From Gonatopus flavifemur (Eukaryota; Arthropoda; Insecta; Hymenoptera; Dryinidae), in assembly GCA_018340375.1 (NCBI GenBank), contig JAFFJZ010000011.1:248001-312000 (forward strand): DNA of 64,000 bases, given 5' to 3'. The notes beneath the pieces were generated by a model. It did not search any database. It saw only the letters and a program-made list of their open reading frames with translations, and was not told the DNA's origin. This document shows positions 54,690 to 64,000 of this stretch, one piece after another. The first letter of the stretch is position 1. Each line of letters starts with the position of its first letter. The position numbers and the translations under genes are program-made.

Positions 54690-55562
54690 CACTGAGAAAA
54701 AAAATGAAGTGAGCTCAACTTAATCGTGTATTTGGACTGTATATAGTTACCACGAAGGAATTGTATTTGAACTAAACATAATTTCGTTGAGGCAATCATA
54801 CAAAATTACGCTGATGTCGTTCAGCTAACTACATCACACTGTTATAGTATCATCAACGTTCATTTTGTTCAAACATCAATGTCATTCACTGAAGTTATCG
54901 TTGTAGTTGAATCAATTCATTTCGTTAGTTGAAACAATTGTGGGAGAAATGTAATTGAACGCATTTTTAGTTGTAATAAAGAAATAATTATTGGAAAATC
55001 ACCTGATCAGAGATGGTAGAATACAGGGTATGTAGTACATTAACAACTTTTGCAAGAGCAAAATGCGAAGCGCGCTGTAGAGAAACGGTTAGGACGTTAG
55101 TGTCTCAGATAGGTAGGTAGACTCAAGATAGGTAGGTTGTTCGATTCCCCTCAAATGAGATTTGACATATACACTTACCGGTATCATCATGGTGAGATAT
55201 CGAAGCATTTCAGAGATTGAACAGTAAACAAAGGAAGATTAACTTTTTGATTTAGACATTTTTTTTTACATAAATATATTTATGATTTGAAATGAAATAG
55301 TCTTGCATTAAACATCTTGTAACCTTGAACGGATTCTTCTATTGAGTTGATTGGAAGAATTATTGAATCTAATGAAATACGGAACAATTGATTGTAATAA
55401 GTATCATTTTTATGTTAAAAGAATGATGTATATGATCAAATTACCATTTAGTTCTGTCGATGTAGTTGACGGAACTATTCCGTGAGATTCGCCGTATTTA
55501 AGCCCACGATGTAGTTGAGAGAACTAAACCGTCTTTGAGTTCACAATCTTTTTTTCTCAGTG
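54690..55562. mobile_element. 873-bp TA-class element (CACTGAGAAAAAAAATG ends)
   Basis: The ends CACTGAGAAAAAAAATGAAG / TCACAATCTTTTTTTCTCAGTG are inverted. The subterminal GAGCTCAACTTAATCGTG and GATGTAGTTGAGAGAAC blocks partly pair. It contains the SINE-like stretch at 55064-55165. Confidence 0.6.
55064..55165 (+). repeat. possible tRNA-derived SINE head
   Basis: GCGCTGTAGAGAAACGGTTA resembles a polymerase III box A region, and GTTGTTCGATTCCCC at 55137 is one base off the box B consensus, at tRNA-like spacing. TAGGTAGGTAGACTCAAGATAGGTAGG lies between, internally duplicated. No tRNA cloverleaf can be drawn with confidence. Confidence 0.35.
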
Positions 55563-55603
55563 TGGGCGGTATGCATATTCATCGAACGTATGTAATTGAA
55601 TAA

Positions 55604-55735
55604 CCCATACGGCACCGAATGTTCCAGCAACATTGTCAAGATATTACATCTGAAATGTGTGATATTCTGGAAAATATCAACAATATTGTCAGAATGTCTC
55701 CAGAATATTTCATGTCCGCCCGTGTTTGACATTCT
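55604..55735. mobile_element. decayed CCC-ended hairpin
   Basis: The left end CCCATACGGCACCGAATGTTC is clear. The right end CATGTCCGCCCGTG is a poor partner, and the arms carry ATATTNTGGAAAATATC-type blocks. Confidence 0.35.
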
Positions 55736-55928
55736 GAAATATTGCTGAGATCATCATGATAACATTCTGGAAACATTTTGAAATATTCCTGAGATCTTTT
55801 AGCGATACGCTGTACGGAACAAAAATCTAAGTATCACGTATAATAAAGAATTTACAAAATATTATTTTGTATTGAAAAAAATGTTTTCCAAGTTAACCTC
55901 TACAAATGTTGGATGAGCTTGAGCGGGA

Positions 55929-56048
55929 CCCGAGTGGAAAAATTTTCAAAATTGTATAAAATTTATATCGAATTATATCTGAATTATATATAAATTATAT
56001 ATAATTATATAAAAATTATATATAATTTTGAAAATTTTTCCACTCGGG
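55929..56048. mobile_element. CCC-ended hairpin, AT-rich arms
   Basis: The ends CCCGAGTGGAAAAATTTTC / GAAAATTTTTCCACTCGGG match 25745-25864 exactly. The interior is TATAATTATA repeats. The flanks do not match. Confidence 0.75.
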
Positions 56049-56099
56049 GATGACTTTGAGGGGAATAAAATCTGCATTGGAAGTCGGTTATTAGAAAGT

Positions 56100-56185
56100 T
56101 TCCCCAGTGAGGATTGAATCCGGATTTTGTGAGTGAGAGTCGAAGCCTCTATCCCTCCAGCAGATCTCCGAGATAACGACACCGC
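56100..56185 (-). repeat. possible tRNA-derived SINE head
   Basis: On the minus strand TGCTGGAGGGATAGAGGCTT is box A-like and CCGGATTCAATCCTCACTGG is box B-like, at tRNA-like spacing. It is similar in layout to 55064-55165. Confidence 0.3.
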
Positions 56186-56214
56186 TCTCAAAGTGCGATT
56201 CATTGTAATAATCG

Positions 56215-56480
56215 CGATGGGGTTTGAAAAATTCGTTTCTGTGAAATATCGACCAATCGATTCAGAATCCTTCAAAACGAAAAATGAGTAGATCGTGGGA
56301 GACAAGTTTTTCTTGACTTCGACTTCGAAATTTTGACAAAAGTTGAGTCAGGTCGATGAAAAAACTTCACAAATATATCTCCGTAAGATATAGACCAATC
56401 GATTCAGAATCTTCTCAAATGGAAAATCAATAGCACTTGAGATTAAGGTTTCTTAGAAAATGCACTTCCAAATTTTATCA
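56215..56480. repeat. direct duplication, unit about 140 bp
   Basis: 56240-56335 and 56378-56475 share GAAATATCGACCAATCGATT/AAGATATAGACCAATCGATT, CAGAATC and TTTTCTTAGA-like blocks. Confidence 0.5.
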
Positions 56481-56499
56481 AATTTCTCTCATGCGTTTT

Positions 56500-56900
56500 A
56501 AAAACCATGTAGATGCGGAACACTTGGTGCGACCTATGAAGATTTTACTATCTTACTTTTTGTTCGCATACTCTCAGCGGAATTGTTTGAATACAATTGA
56601 GACTTAAAACTCACGTTATCGGCGGAGCCAAGTATTCCGCATCGATCCGCAGGGTTTCAAAACTTATCAGAAACGATCAACGCGTTTGGTGTGGATAACT
56701 CAGTGCTGTTTCTAGTAGGTATATGGAATGGATGAATTTGAATGTTGCTCTATTCTACTTCGTACTTTCAAGATGAAGATATTTTTGAAAAACGATGAAC
56801 TACTTTGAATACAGTTTAGACCCACTGGAGTTACAATATATTGAAAATCGTTCAAATACCATGCGAATAACCAAATGTAATATATGTTTTCCTCCATTTT
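56500..56900. repeat. diverged relative of the 24.3-25.4 kb foldback
   Basis: GATGCGGAACACTTGG and CCAAGTATTCCGCATC (56514, 56628) are inverted. The flanking blocks resemble those of the 24-kb element (AACTCAG, ATATGGAATGGAT, AAGATGAAGATAT). Confidence 0.5.
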
Positions 56901-57998
56901 TTCCGTGAGTTTTTGATTAAGATTTCACTTGTTTTTCTGAATGTTACAATAATCTGCAACATCCATACTCTCCAATTACTCTATTTTCCACTGAATGTCT
57001 GTATCCTCAATTCTCTTAATTTGCAGATGATTCTCCTCTTCAATATAACCGATGATGGATATATATTGTCACATATTTCCACTTTCATAGATCCTTATTC
57101 TCAAACGTACCAATATTGAAAATATGCTGTTGAATACGATTTTTTTTTCCAAATTCGATACATATTTACAAACAAAGATGTGTAAGAATAAAAATACGTG
57201 GGAATGAAGATATTCCAGATGGCACTGGGTTCATTGACCAATTTTTGAAAGAATTCTCCAAGACCTTCAAGTGAAAATTTCCAAGGATTTCCAATAAAAT
57301 CGACTTGAAACGTTCATTGTGTTCTTCGTGAATTCCGGGGGGGGGGGGGGGGGGATATTAATATATTTTACCAAATTTTTTCATTTTTTGCTTCCAGACA
57401 ATGTAAACCAGTGGAGCATCTTTTTTTTTACACGGAGCGATTTTCCCTCAAGTGATTTGTGTGAAAATACAAAATTTGTTCAATATACAAATAGGATTTG
57501 CAGTTGCAGTTATCGTTCGTGAATTTACACGAACTATTCTTATGAAATAAATCCCATTGTATATCAAAAATATTTTTTATTCTCACAATAATCGTTTGTG
57601 TAACAGATGCTCCGTGTAGGAGTGATGAACATTACCACGTATATCATAAACCATTCCATCATTCCATTATTTTTTATTGAATCAAATTGAATACTTGATA
57701 AATATGTGTAAAAAATTGGCATTGTGTATTTAGTTCCTTCTATGAGAAAAAAAATCAAGCGAATCACCTTTTTTCGGTGTTCAATTGAGGAGAACCTCTC
57801 CTTGAATTCTCCAAATTTCGATTAGATTTCTTATGCATTCTTCCTGATTCAGTGTGATGTGGGGATTATTCATTCACCATTGATTTTAGGTTTGATGCGA
57901 ATTAATACTTGATTCGATGTTTTCCTCTTCGAAACAAACAAATGTTCTATGGAACTATTCGGAGGGTTATCTTATTTCAAATAATTTCGTGTCAGTGT
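56900..57998. other. unannotated AT-rich DNA
   Basis: Only the G-run at 57337-57354 stands out. 57430-57620 has ACACGGAGCGATTTTCCC and GATGCTCCGTGTAG, possible ends of a degraded TA-class element. Confidence 0.35.
57337..57354. repeat. run of 18 G
   Basis: An uninterrupted poly-G on the + strand, long for AT-rich DNA. The true length is uncertain because sequencers misread such runs. Confidence 0.8.
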
Positions 57999-58005
57999 AT
58001 ATATA

Positions 58006-58136
58006 CCCTAGCAGAAATCACTCTAGTCGAACCCTGCACCCCTCAAGGTCTAATCAAGTGCTTGTGAGGGACTTGCAAGGCTTAGTAAGACCTCGTAATA
58101 GTCTGAGGAATTACTTGAGTGATTTCTACTAGAGTG
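58006..58136. mobile_element. CCC-type hairpin (CCCTAGCAGAAATCA ends)
   Basis: The left end CCCTAGCAGAAATCACT matches the right end AGTGATTTCTACTAGAG in inverse, with the last bases changed. It shares its ends, but not its arms, with 53558-53646. Confidence 0.65.
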
Positions 58137-58270
58137 CCTCAGGAATTTGTGCCTCAAAAGGGATTGTTTGACAAATTATAAGTTTCGATAGTACCTAAAG
58201 TTTTCAACGTTTTCCCTGATTTATACCGACAGGACTCGATGTTTCGACTGTCAATGGTTAGCCTTTTTTA

Positions 58271-58437
58271 CCAAGTAGCACAAGAACGTTTTGAATGTTC
58301 GACGACCGTACATAGCATATATAAGTATTCTGTGAATGTGTCCTAAGAGTACACAAATCTTCCTGAACGTTCATTGAATGTTCCTGGACGTTCGCAAACG
58401 TTCCTTCAACGTTTCTGAAAGTTTGCGTTCCCTTGGG
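58271..58437. mobile_element. CCAAGTAGCA-ended hairpin
   Basis: The ends CCAAGTAGCACAAGAACGTT / AGTTTGCGTTCCCTTGGGG are loosely inverted. The arms contain GAACGTTC words like 24082-24177 and the CAAGCAGCA family. Confidence 0.45.
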
Positions 58438-58469
58438 GCTCATAGTATATTTTAAATGTTCGGATGCTA

Positions 58470-59000
58470 CACGGAGGCAATCCTACACTAGTGAAGACTG
58501 TAGCCCACACGACTGGCTCGCGTTGCATAAAAAAATCATTTAAACACTACTGGTTACTGAAGTTTTGCGAATCAGGTTTTTTGACATACGAATCGAATCG
58601 AATATCTAATCATTTTCTCGAATTCGAATTGAATTGAATTTGAAGAACCAATATCGAATCGAATTGGATCGAATTTTTCAAACTCAAGCGACAAAACATT
58701 TAAGAGACGGCTCATGAACATGCTCAGTATATTTGAAGAAAATGATTTCAGATCATTTATTTCAAAGAACAGGCATAAAATATTTTGGAGAATTTATTTG
58801 AGATAGTCTTGAATATTTCATGAATTATCACATTCGGTAAACTCATTCCGTGATTAGGACAATTGGGGGTCTACCTATCGATTCAAATGTCCTGTCCGCA
58901 AGGGTGCGATGTCCTGCATTCAAAATAAGCTGAATACAGGTATACAGTCGGTTGTGTCAAGCATATGATTTTTTTCTTGTGTCAGGTTTGCCACAACCTG
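58470..59000. repeat. MITE scrap and degenerate GAATCGAAT stretch
   Basis: 58473 begins CACGGAGGCAATCC (fragment related to 9661-9860). 58575-58680 is a run of imperfect ATCGAATCGAATT repeats. Confidence 0.45.
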
Positions 59001-59053
59001 GAAATCCGTGATATCTCATTGCTCATTCTATCCAACGGATTTCCAGATTGCGG
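58988..59053. repeat. small hairpin
   Basis: CCACAACCTGGAAATCCGTG and AACGGATTTCCAGATTGCGG pair around a loop of about 25 bases. Confidence 0.5.
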
Positions 59054-59875
59054 CAATCATGTGTATCAAGATGGTGTGAGCATGCAACACAAGTTATTAT
59101 CCATCATAAAGATCCCCAATCAGTGTTTAATTAACACAATTAGGGAGTAATAATCTTGATTCAAAATATGAAAAATTATAATTATCATCTGAAAAATAAA
59201 TTGTATAATTGAAAGAATTGATATAAAGGGTAGGTATAAATATGTTTTGAGAAACACTATGACTAAAAAGATAGTTCATGTATGCGTGAGTTTTTTTTTC
59301 AAGTGCATTTTGATCATTTACTACTTCCAGATATATGAATGAATACAATTCGATATCATTAGAAGAAACTTCAACCCTTCGGATGTAAATCAGGGGATTT
59401 CGTGGCTCAGCCAAAACACCCCATTCACGTCTGTAAAGGGTCTAAAATTTAAATTTCTTAAAAATTTTCTTTTTTTCAAACAAAAAATTCGGGCTCTTCA
59501 CAACCTCAGATGACATATTGAAGAATCATCCCTCAAAATTTCAGAACTTCTTATGAATTCAATTCCGAATAATTTGATGGGGAAAAAATTCCATTAGATG
59601 GAGCCATCTGTCTATTTGTATTACTCTGAAATATCCTAATTTTACTCTATTGCAGCTGCAAAACCTTGAAATAAAATCTTTTGATTTGATAGCATTGTTA
59701 TGCTCACAAAAAAATACAAACACATAGGTGACTCCATCTGATGACATTTTTTTTACAATCAAAATTTGGCCTCTTCACAGGTATAAATGAGGTATCAGAG
59801 GCTCATGTTCAAAAATTTCAGATGCTCTTTACGAATTCAATTTAGAGTCACTTGATAGAAAAAATAACATCAAAT
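59054..59875. other. AT-rich DNA, nothing recognised
   Basis: No supported feature. 59480-59560 and 59755-59830 are similar (AAATTCGGGCTCTTCACA / AAATTTGGCCTCTTCACA), which suggests an old direct duplication of about 280 bp. Confidence 0.4.
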
Positions 59876-60032
59876 CCCATACAGCACACTGATATCCATT
59901 AGATGTCCATTGGATACCTAGAATATTTGGGATATCCAGTGGGGATCTAATGGACGTCAAATGGATATTGGACGTACCTTTGGATATCTGTTGGATAACT
60001 GATGGATGCCATATCCAAGTTTGCTGTATGGG
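59876..60032. mobile_element. CCC-ended hairpin
   Basis: The ends CCCATACAGCACACTGA-like and AAGTTTGCTGTATGGG are inverted, with AT on both sides. The arms are built from TGGATATCCA-type blocks repeated several times. Confidence 0.75.
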
Positions 60033-60822
60033 ATACTATTTATGCGTACGTATTTCCTCCATGGTTTAAACACCAAGGTCGTTAACTAAATTATCATACA
60101 CTTCGTTCACTGGTCACTTTCCTAGAATTGAAAATACGATTTAGTCATCCAGCAGAATAGACCTATCAACACCGTGTACAATGATTTTGTTACGAATCCT
60201 GTTGAGCACACAATGAGCACATAAATGAACCAAACTGTAAGGGACACGCACAAATTGAAAAGGAGGTTTTGCGCATCTGTCTGTGTTCACGTTTTCCCTA
60301 TTTTTGTGCTTTGGAGATAACTAATGATGTTGTAAATGTATGAAAAATATAATGTTTTGAAAAATTTGTCAAATTCTTTTCATAATTCTTGAATTTATTT
60401 TTTTTTGTTAAAAGATTCATTTGAATTTTAAGCATGACTGTTTTCAGCTTTATTCCATATAAAGTACACATGTTTGATCTCCGATTCAAAGGAACCAAGT
60501 TTTCGTTCCCCAAGAATCGTATGTAAGTGAAACTGGTGTGAGTCATATAATAAAAGTATCAACATTGAGTAAATGAACAATTCAAATGATAATATGCTAT
60601 TCTAGCACAATGAGATAATTTTAAGAAATAAAAAATTCAAATTTCTAACATCATGTCTTGTTGAATTTATGTGGAGGTTCACGCAAATGCATTTGGACAA
60701 ACCGCTGCTCTTTAATTATTACGTTGCTATAGTGAACTGCAGCCCACAACAATTCGTACCGTAGAGTCCCCTCAATTATTCAACGGTTAATGTTACTGTA
60801 AATTTGATAATAGTTTTTTTTA
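60033..60822. other. AT-rich DNA, nothing recognised
   Basis: No supported feature. Confidence 0.4.
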
Positions 60823-61293
60823 TACGGAGAAAAATGCAGGTCGAAAATATAATAATCTTCAATAAAAATTTGAGAATATTTCTTAAAATCTAAGAGGTTT
60901 TCTTAAATGCATAATAAAGATAAAACGGTCCACTTTTTTGTGGAATTATATTCGAAAAACAATGAAAAATTATCAATACTTAATAAAAAATAGAGAAACA
61001 TATGAACTTCCCAAAAGTCGCTTATGGAATTTCATAGAGTGAATAATAGGATATTGAAATTTTGTTATTGTCTTTGTGAAATTTCACGCGCGACTTTTGG
61101 TAACTTCATATGTTTCTCTATTTTTTATTATGTATTGATCAATTTTTATTGTTTTTGAGATAAGATACAATTCCACAAAAATGTGAACCGTTTTATTTTC
61201 ATTATGCTTCTAAGAAATACTCTGACATTTTAAGAAATATTCTCCAATGTTCATTAAAGATTACTATATTTTCGACCTGCATTTTCCTCCGTG
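60823..61293. mobile_element. 470-bp long hairpin of the TA class
   Basis: The ends TACGGAGAAAAATGCAGGTCG / CGACCTGCATTTTCCTCCGTG are inverted. The arms of about 200 bp pair almost throughout (AATAGAGAAACATATGAA and complement). The centre is near 61050. Non-coding. Confidence 0.75.
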
Positions 61294-61919
61294 TATGGCA
61301 GCACTGCAGTTTGAATGTTTACTATATAAGTATGGACTGTTAGTCAACAATTCCAAACTGGTTTCAAAAATATCGTTCGCGGTACCTACCATGCCTCCAC
61401 TTTCACAAACTAAAATCTAAAAATTAGTGGGAATCGAGAAATAAGTCATAATTGCTAAAGCACGTTATTTTTTCAAGGTATTTCACTTCAAACTATACAT
61501 TGGAGTAGTATTTCAGCACATTCAGTGATTATAAATGCAAAAATCGTAAACTTAATGCAATGAATTATATGGATACGATTTTATTTTCCAAAACGCCGCT
61601 CTTTTGGTACCTGGGACGGAGCCTAAATGATACGCTAAGAGCAAAAGTGAAATCTAAATTACTGTCGAGCAGAATCAGAATAGAAACTTTTGAGAATCCC
61701 AATGGGACGTCGAAAGTTCTAGGCGAAAGCGATCCACTTGAAATTCGGAACAAAAAGCGATCGCAAAGACCTACGGACAAAAGTGTACCACTGAGGAGCT
61801 CGAGCAAAAACGAACCAGCGCATAGATCTTAAATTCGGCGTCGCTTTTGCTCTTAACGTAACAAGTATCGGAATATCTCGCTACATTTTGGAGACAGGAT
61901 CCATACAGCGTTTGAATAG
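61294..61919. other. no gene recognised
   Basis: 61560-61832 is open for 90 codons but starts within repeat-like DNA: CTAAGAGCAAAAGTGA (61638) and TCGCTTTTGCTCTTAACG (61840) are inverted ends of a 220-bp element with a GC-richer core. Confidence 0.4.
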
Positions 61920-61924
61920 GACAC

Positions 61925-62103
61925 AGTCAAAAGTAAAACTTAAAGTAATCCCGCATATCAGCTTAAAAATGCAGCCAAAAGTAACGCCTATTCGAACTGA
62001 AATTCAGTCTTTTTCATTGCTTACTTTCAGTTCGAATAGGCGCTACTTTTGGCTGCATTTTTAAGCCGATATGCGGGATTACTTTAAGTTTTACTTTTTA
62101 CTG
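61925..62103. mobile_element. CAGTCAAAAGTAAAACTT-ended hairpin
   Basis: The arms of about 80 bp pair over TAATCCCGCATATCAGCTTA, ATGCAGCCAAAAGTA and TATTCGAACTGAA. A second copy lacking most of one arm is at 63472-63593. Confidence 0.75.
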
Positions 62104-62210
62104 TGAAAAAGTGGAGGTAAATGGGAGTCCATATTTATATAGTCAGAGGGTTTAAATTACTGAAATGATGCTGAGTTATGTTGTTGATGTAACTGCATTT
62201 GTTATCCACA

Positions 62211-62412
62211 CACGGAGAGAAATTTAGAGTTAGATTTACGATGGTACTTTGTAAACGAGGAACAGACTGAACTTACAATAAAATTCACTATGACGAGACA
62301 AAAGAGGCCTGATGAAATTTACAATGTTTTACAGTTAATTCCGGTAGAAATTCAGTCTGTTTCTCGGCCGCAATAATCCCATAGTAAATTTTACTACAAA
62401 GTTCTCTCCGTG
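62211..62412. mobile_element. TA-class MITE, sister of 526-746
   Basis: The ends CACGGAGAGAAATTTAGAG / TACAAAGTTCTCTCCGTG and the internal GAGGAACAGACTGAACTTA / ATTCAGTCTGTTTCTCGG pair match the family at 526-746. Confidence 0.75.
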
Positions 62413-62601
62413 TATAATTTATATATGTCTAATATGCTTGTATGTTATAACCTCAGATCAATACATAAATTAATTCGAAATTCAAACTCATGGCATATAC
62501 ATGTATAGGTCATGGGAACTATCAAATTAAACTGCAACTTCATCAAATTGAGTTTTGAATCCATCTGTATTCTCCGTAACTCGAACAGAGCCAAATGATT
62601 G

Positions 62602-63150
62602 AGCCGCCGGATTGTAAAACTCGCTGAGCGCTCGAACACGTTTCGGCATCTGATCCAGAAGTCCAATAGAATGAGGAAAAAAATTCGTCAAAATTCGCTC
62701 TAAGTTCTCCCAAGTCGAAAATTCTCTCGGCACTTTTTTTCTATGGAAACTCGGAAACGTGTTCTCAACAGGATTTGTTTATTGTCAAATATCCATTGGA
62801 TGGTGAACGCTTCCGACAATTTTGATTCACCAGTTGTCTTCAGGGATCATTACTGCAGCTGTATACCAAATTTCAAGTCATTCCAATGACTTCTCGCTGA
62901 GTAATCGCAAAATATAATTTTAATTCTATTGATTTTGAAGGAATCAAAATTTTCACTTTTGAATTTTAATCGCGGGAATTATTGATGATAGAAGAAAATT
63001 CTTCGTGAGAAAAATGTGTGTTTTGATGTGTTCCAACAAGCAATGTTTTTATTTTTAATTTTGATGAATTGTTTTCCTCGTTCTATTGGGCTCCTGGATC
63101 AGATGTCGAAACGTGTTCGAGCGCTCGGTGAGTTTTTCGAAACGGCCGCT
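62602..63150. mobile_element. element with 79-bp inverted repeats
   Basis: The arms 62602-62680 and 63072-63150 share GAGCGCTCGAACACGTTTCG, GATCCAG and CCAATAGAAYGAGGAAAA at about 88%. The loop of about 390 bp is AT-rich and non-coding. Confidence 0.65.
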
Positions 63151-63471
63151 CAATTGAAAATTAAAATGTGTTACAACTTATTCATAGATGACAGTAATAA
63201 ATTTACATTGCTGCTATGCAAATGAATGTTGGATATTAGTTTTGGTGATTTAAAATTTTTTTTTTCTAAATTCCAGCGCTTTTTCAAGAAATTCCTCGTC
63301 GCGTACTTTACACAAAAACAAGTTGTCTTGATTCCAGAATCCTTATCTCATATAACACAATATAAAAGCAATATGTTTTTCCCAAAAAGATTCGCTTTGA
63401 ATTGAGAAAATGTTTTTTTCAGCTCTAGAACATTTTTATAGCTTGTTTTGAATTGAAACAATATTTTCTCT

Positions 63472-63593
63472 ACACAGTAAAAAGTAAAACTTAAAGTGAT
63501 CCCGAATATCTTTCAGTTGGAATAGGCGCTACTTTTGGCTGCATTTTTAAGCTGATATTCGGGATAACTTTGAGTTTTACTTTTGACTGTGTA
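63472..63593. mobile_element. CAGTCAAAAGTAAAACTT-ended hairpin, shortened copy
   Basis: The left end ACAGTAAAAAGTAAAACTTA and right end GAGTTTTACTTTTGACTGTG are inverted. Much of the left arm of 61925-62103 has been lost. Confidence 0.7.
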
Positions 63594-64000
63594 TTTAACG
63601 CAAATTTTCTTCGCCGCAAAAAATATGAGCAGTCCCCTGACACTCCTATGCTTCCATACGTATAACGGAATGGACTGAGAGAAAATTGTTCCCCCAGATA
63701 TGGCGTCACGTCTGTAGGTTACAATGTACCCCCTTTTTCTCTATACTCCCCGTATCACCAAGCAGTCATCTTAGATTATGTTGTTGATTTTCGTATGAGC
63801 CGCGTTATATCAAATTATGGAATGATGATTGGTATTTTTTGCAGTATTTATTTGATGCATTCAACTAAGTATGATTTGATTACATGCAAATGTTACGAAT
63901 TAGAATAATGTAAGACATTCCCATGTAATGCTTTAAATAATTCTCAATTTCATCACAACTGAAATTTCATCATTTCTAATTTAGTATCTAAAATTGTCAA
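63594..64000. other. AT-rich DNA, nothing recognised
   Basis: No supported feature. Confidence 0.4.

Larger units (their letters stand above)
54606..55603. mobile_element. CAAGCAGCA-type foldback split by a CACTGAG element
   Basis: 54606-54689 (CCCTAGCAGCACCAGAATAG, ACCGTTTCAT) and 55563-55603 (TATGCATATTCATCGAACGTA) are consecutive parts of the 35662-35981 family. They are separated by the element at 54690-55562. Confidence 0.65.

Noticed and set aside
61560..61832. 90-codon frame with a polar translation
   Set aside because: Framed by inverted CTAAGAGCAAAAGTGA ends and open on both strands, which fits a non-coding element core; no homologue recognised.

Overview
The window looks like AT-rich nuclear DNA of an insect or other arthropod. 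There is no operon structure, no ribosome-binding sites and no rRNA or recognisable tRNA gene. Coding DNA is sparse, the coding exon has a consensus GT splice donor, and most of the sequence is short inverted-repeat (MITE-like) transposable elements. The order of insect cannot be settled from the sequence.

Genes. The clearest host gene is a large 5' coding exon on the + strand (ATG at 39231, splice donor after 40482). It encodes a His/Gln/Ser/Thr/Gly-rich protein of the kind usual for the N-terminus of insect transcription regulators. Its likely first-exon/promoter and 5'UTR zone runs from about 37.2 to 39.2 kb, and 37.2-41.3 kb is the longest stretch without recognisable transposons. A tentative minus-strand gene tail lies at 29.7-34.3 kb: three exon-like blocks whose splice phases agree and which encode membrane-protein-like sequence. 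A one-exon candidate also on the minus strand is at 17.4 kb. The only intact autonomous ORF is a mariner transposase (26966-28027) in an element with perfect 30-bp inverted repeats and a TA target duplication.

Mobile DNA. Five terminal types recur. (1) TA-inserting hairpins with ends like CACGGAGAAAA or CACTGAGAAAA; there are about 30, in many sub-families, one of which (about 230 bp) has five copies. (2) Hairpins ending CCC...GGG that share a terminal pattern of about 14 bp (CCCANRYRGMAMAA-like), carry unrelated arms, and appear to make 2-bp target duplications; about 20 copies. (3) Elements with 8-bp duplications (18655-19189, 36943-37169, 45716-46082, 7630-8547), several filled with degenerate mini-satellite DNA. 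(4) TTAA-flanked elements (10215-10838 piggyBac-like; 48448-49331 Kolobok-like). (5) A 1.4-1.5 kb family (21949-23343, 31029-32518) whose ends carry inverted clusters of GTCTCGC. A broken LINE 3' end (53.5-54.6 kb, minus) and two tRNA-like SINE candidates are also present.

Many elements are nested, and the window contains its own empty sites: the opposite arm of a foldback, or a second copy of the same repeat. Insertions and their target duplications can therefore be read directly, notably at 457-1613, 7417-8641, 20056-20739, 21.9-23.3 kb versus 31.0-32.5 kb, and 53.5-54.6 kb. The most promising undescribed signal is the CCC-ended hairpin class, in which one set of ends appears to carry many unrelated palindromes.
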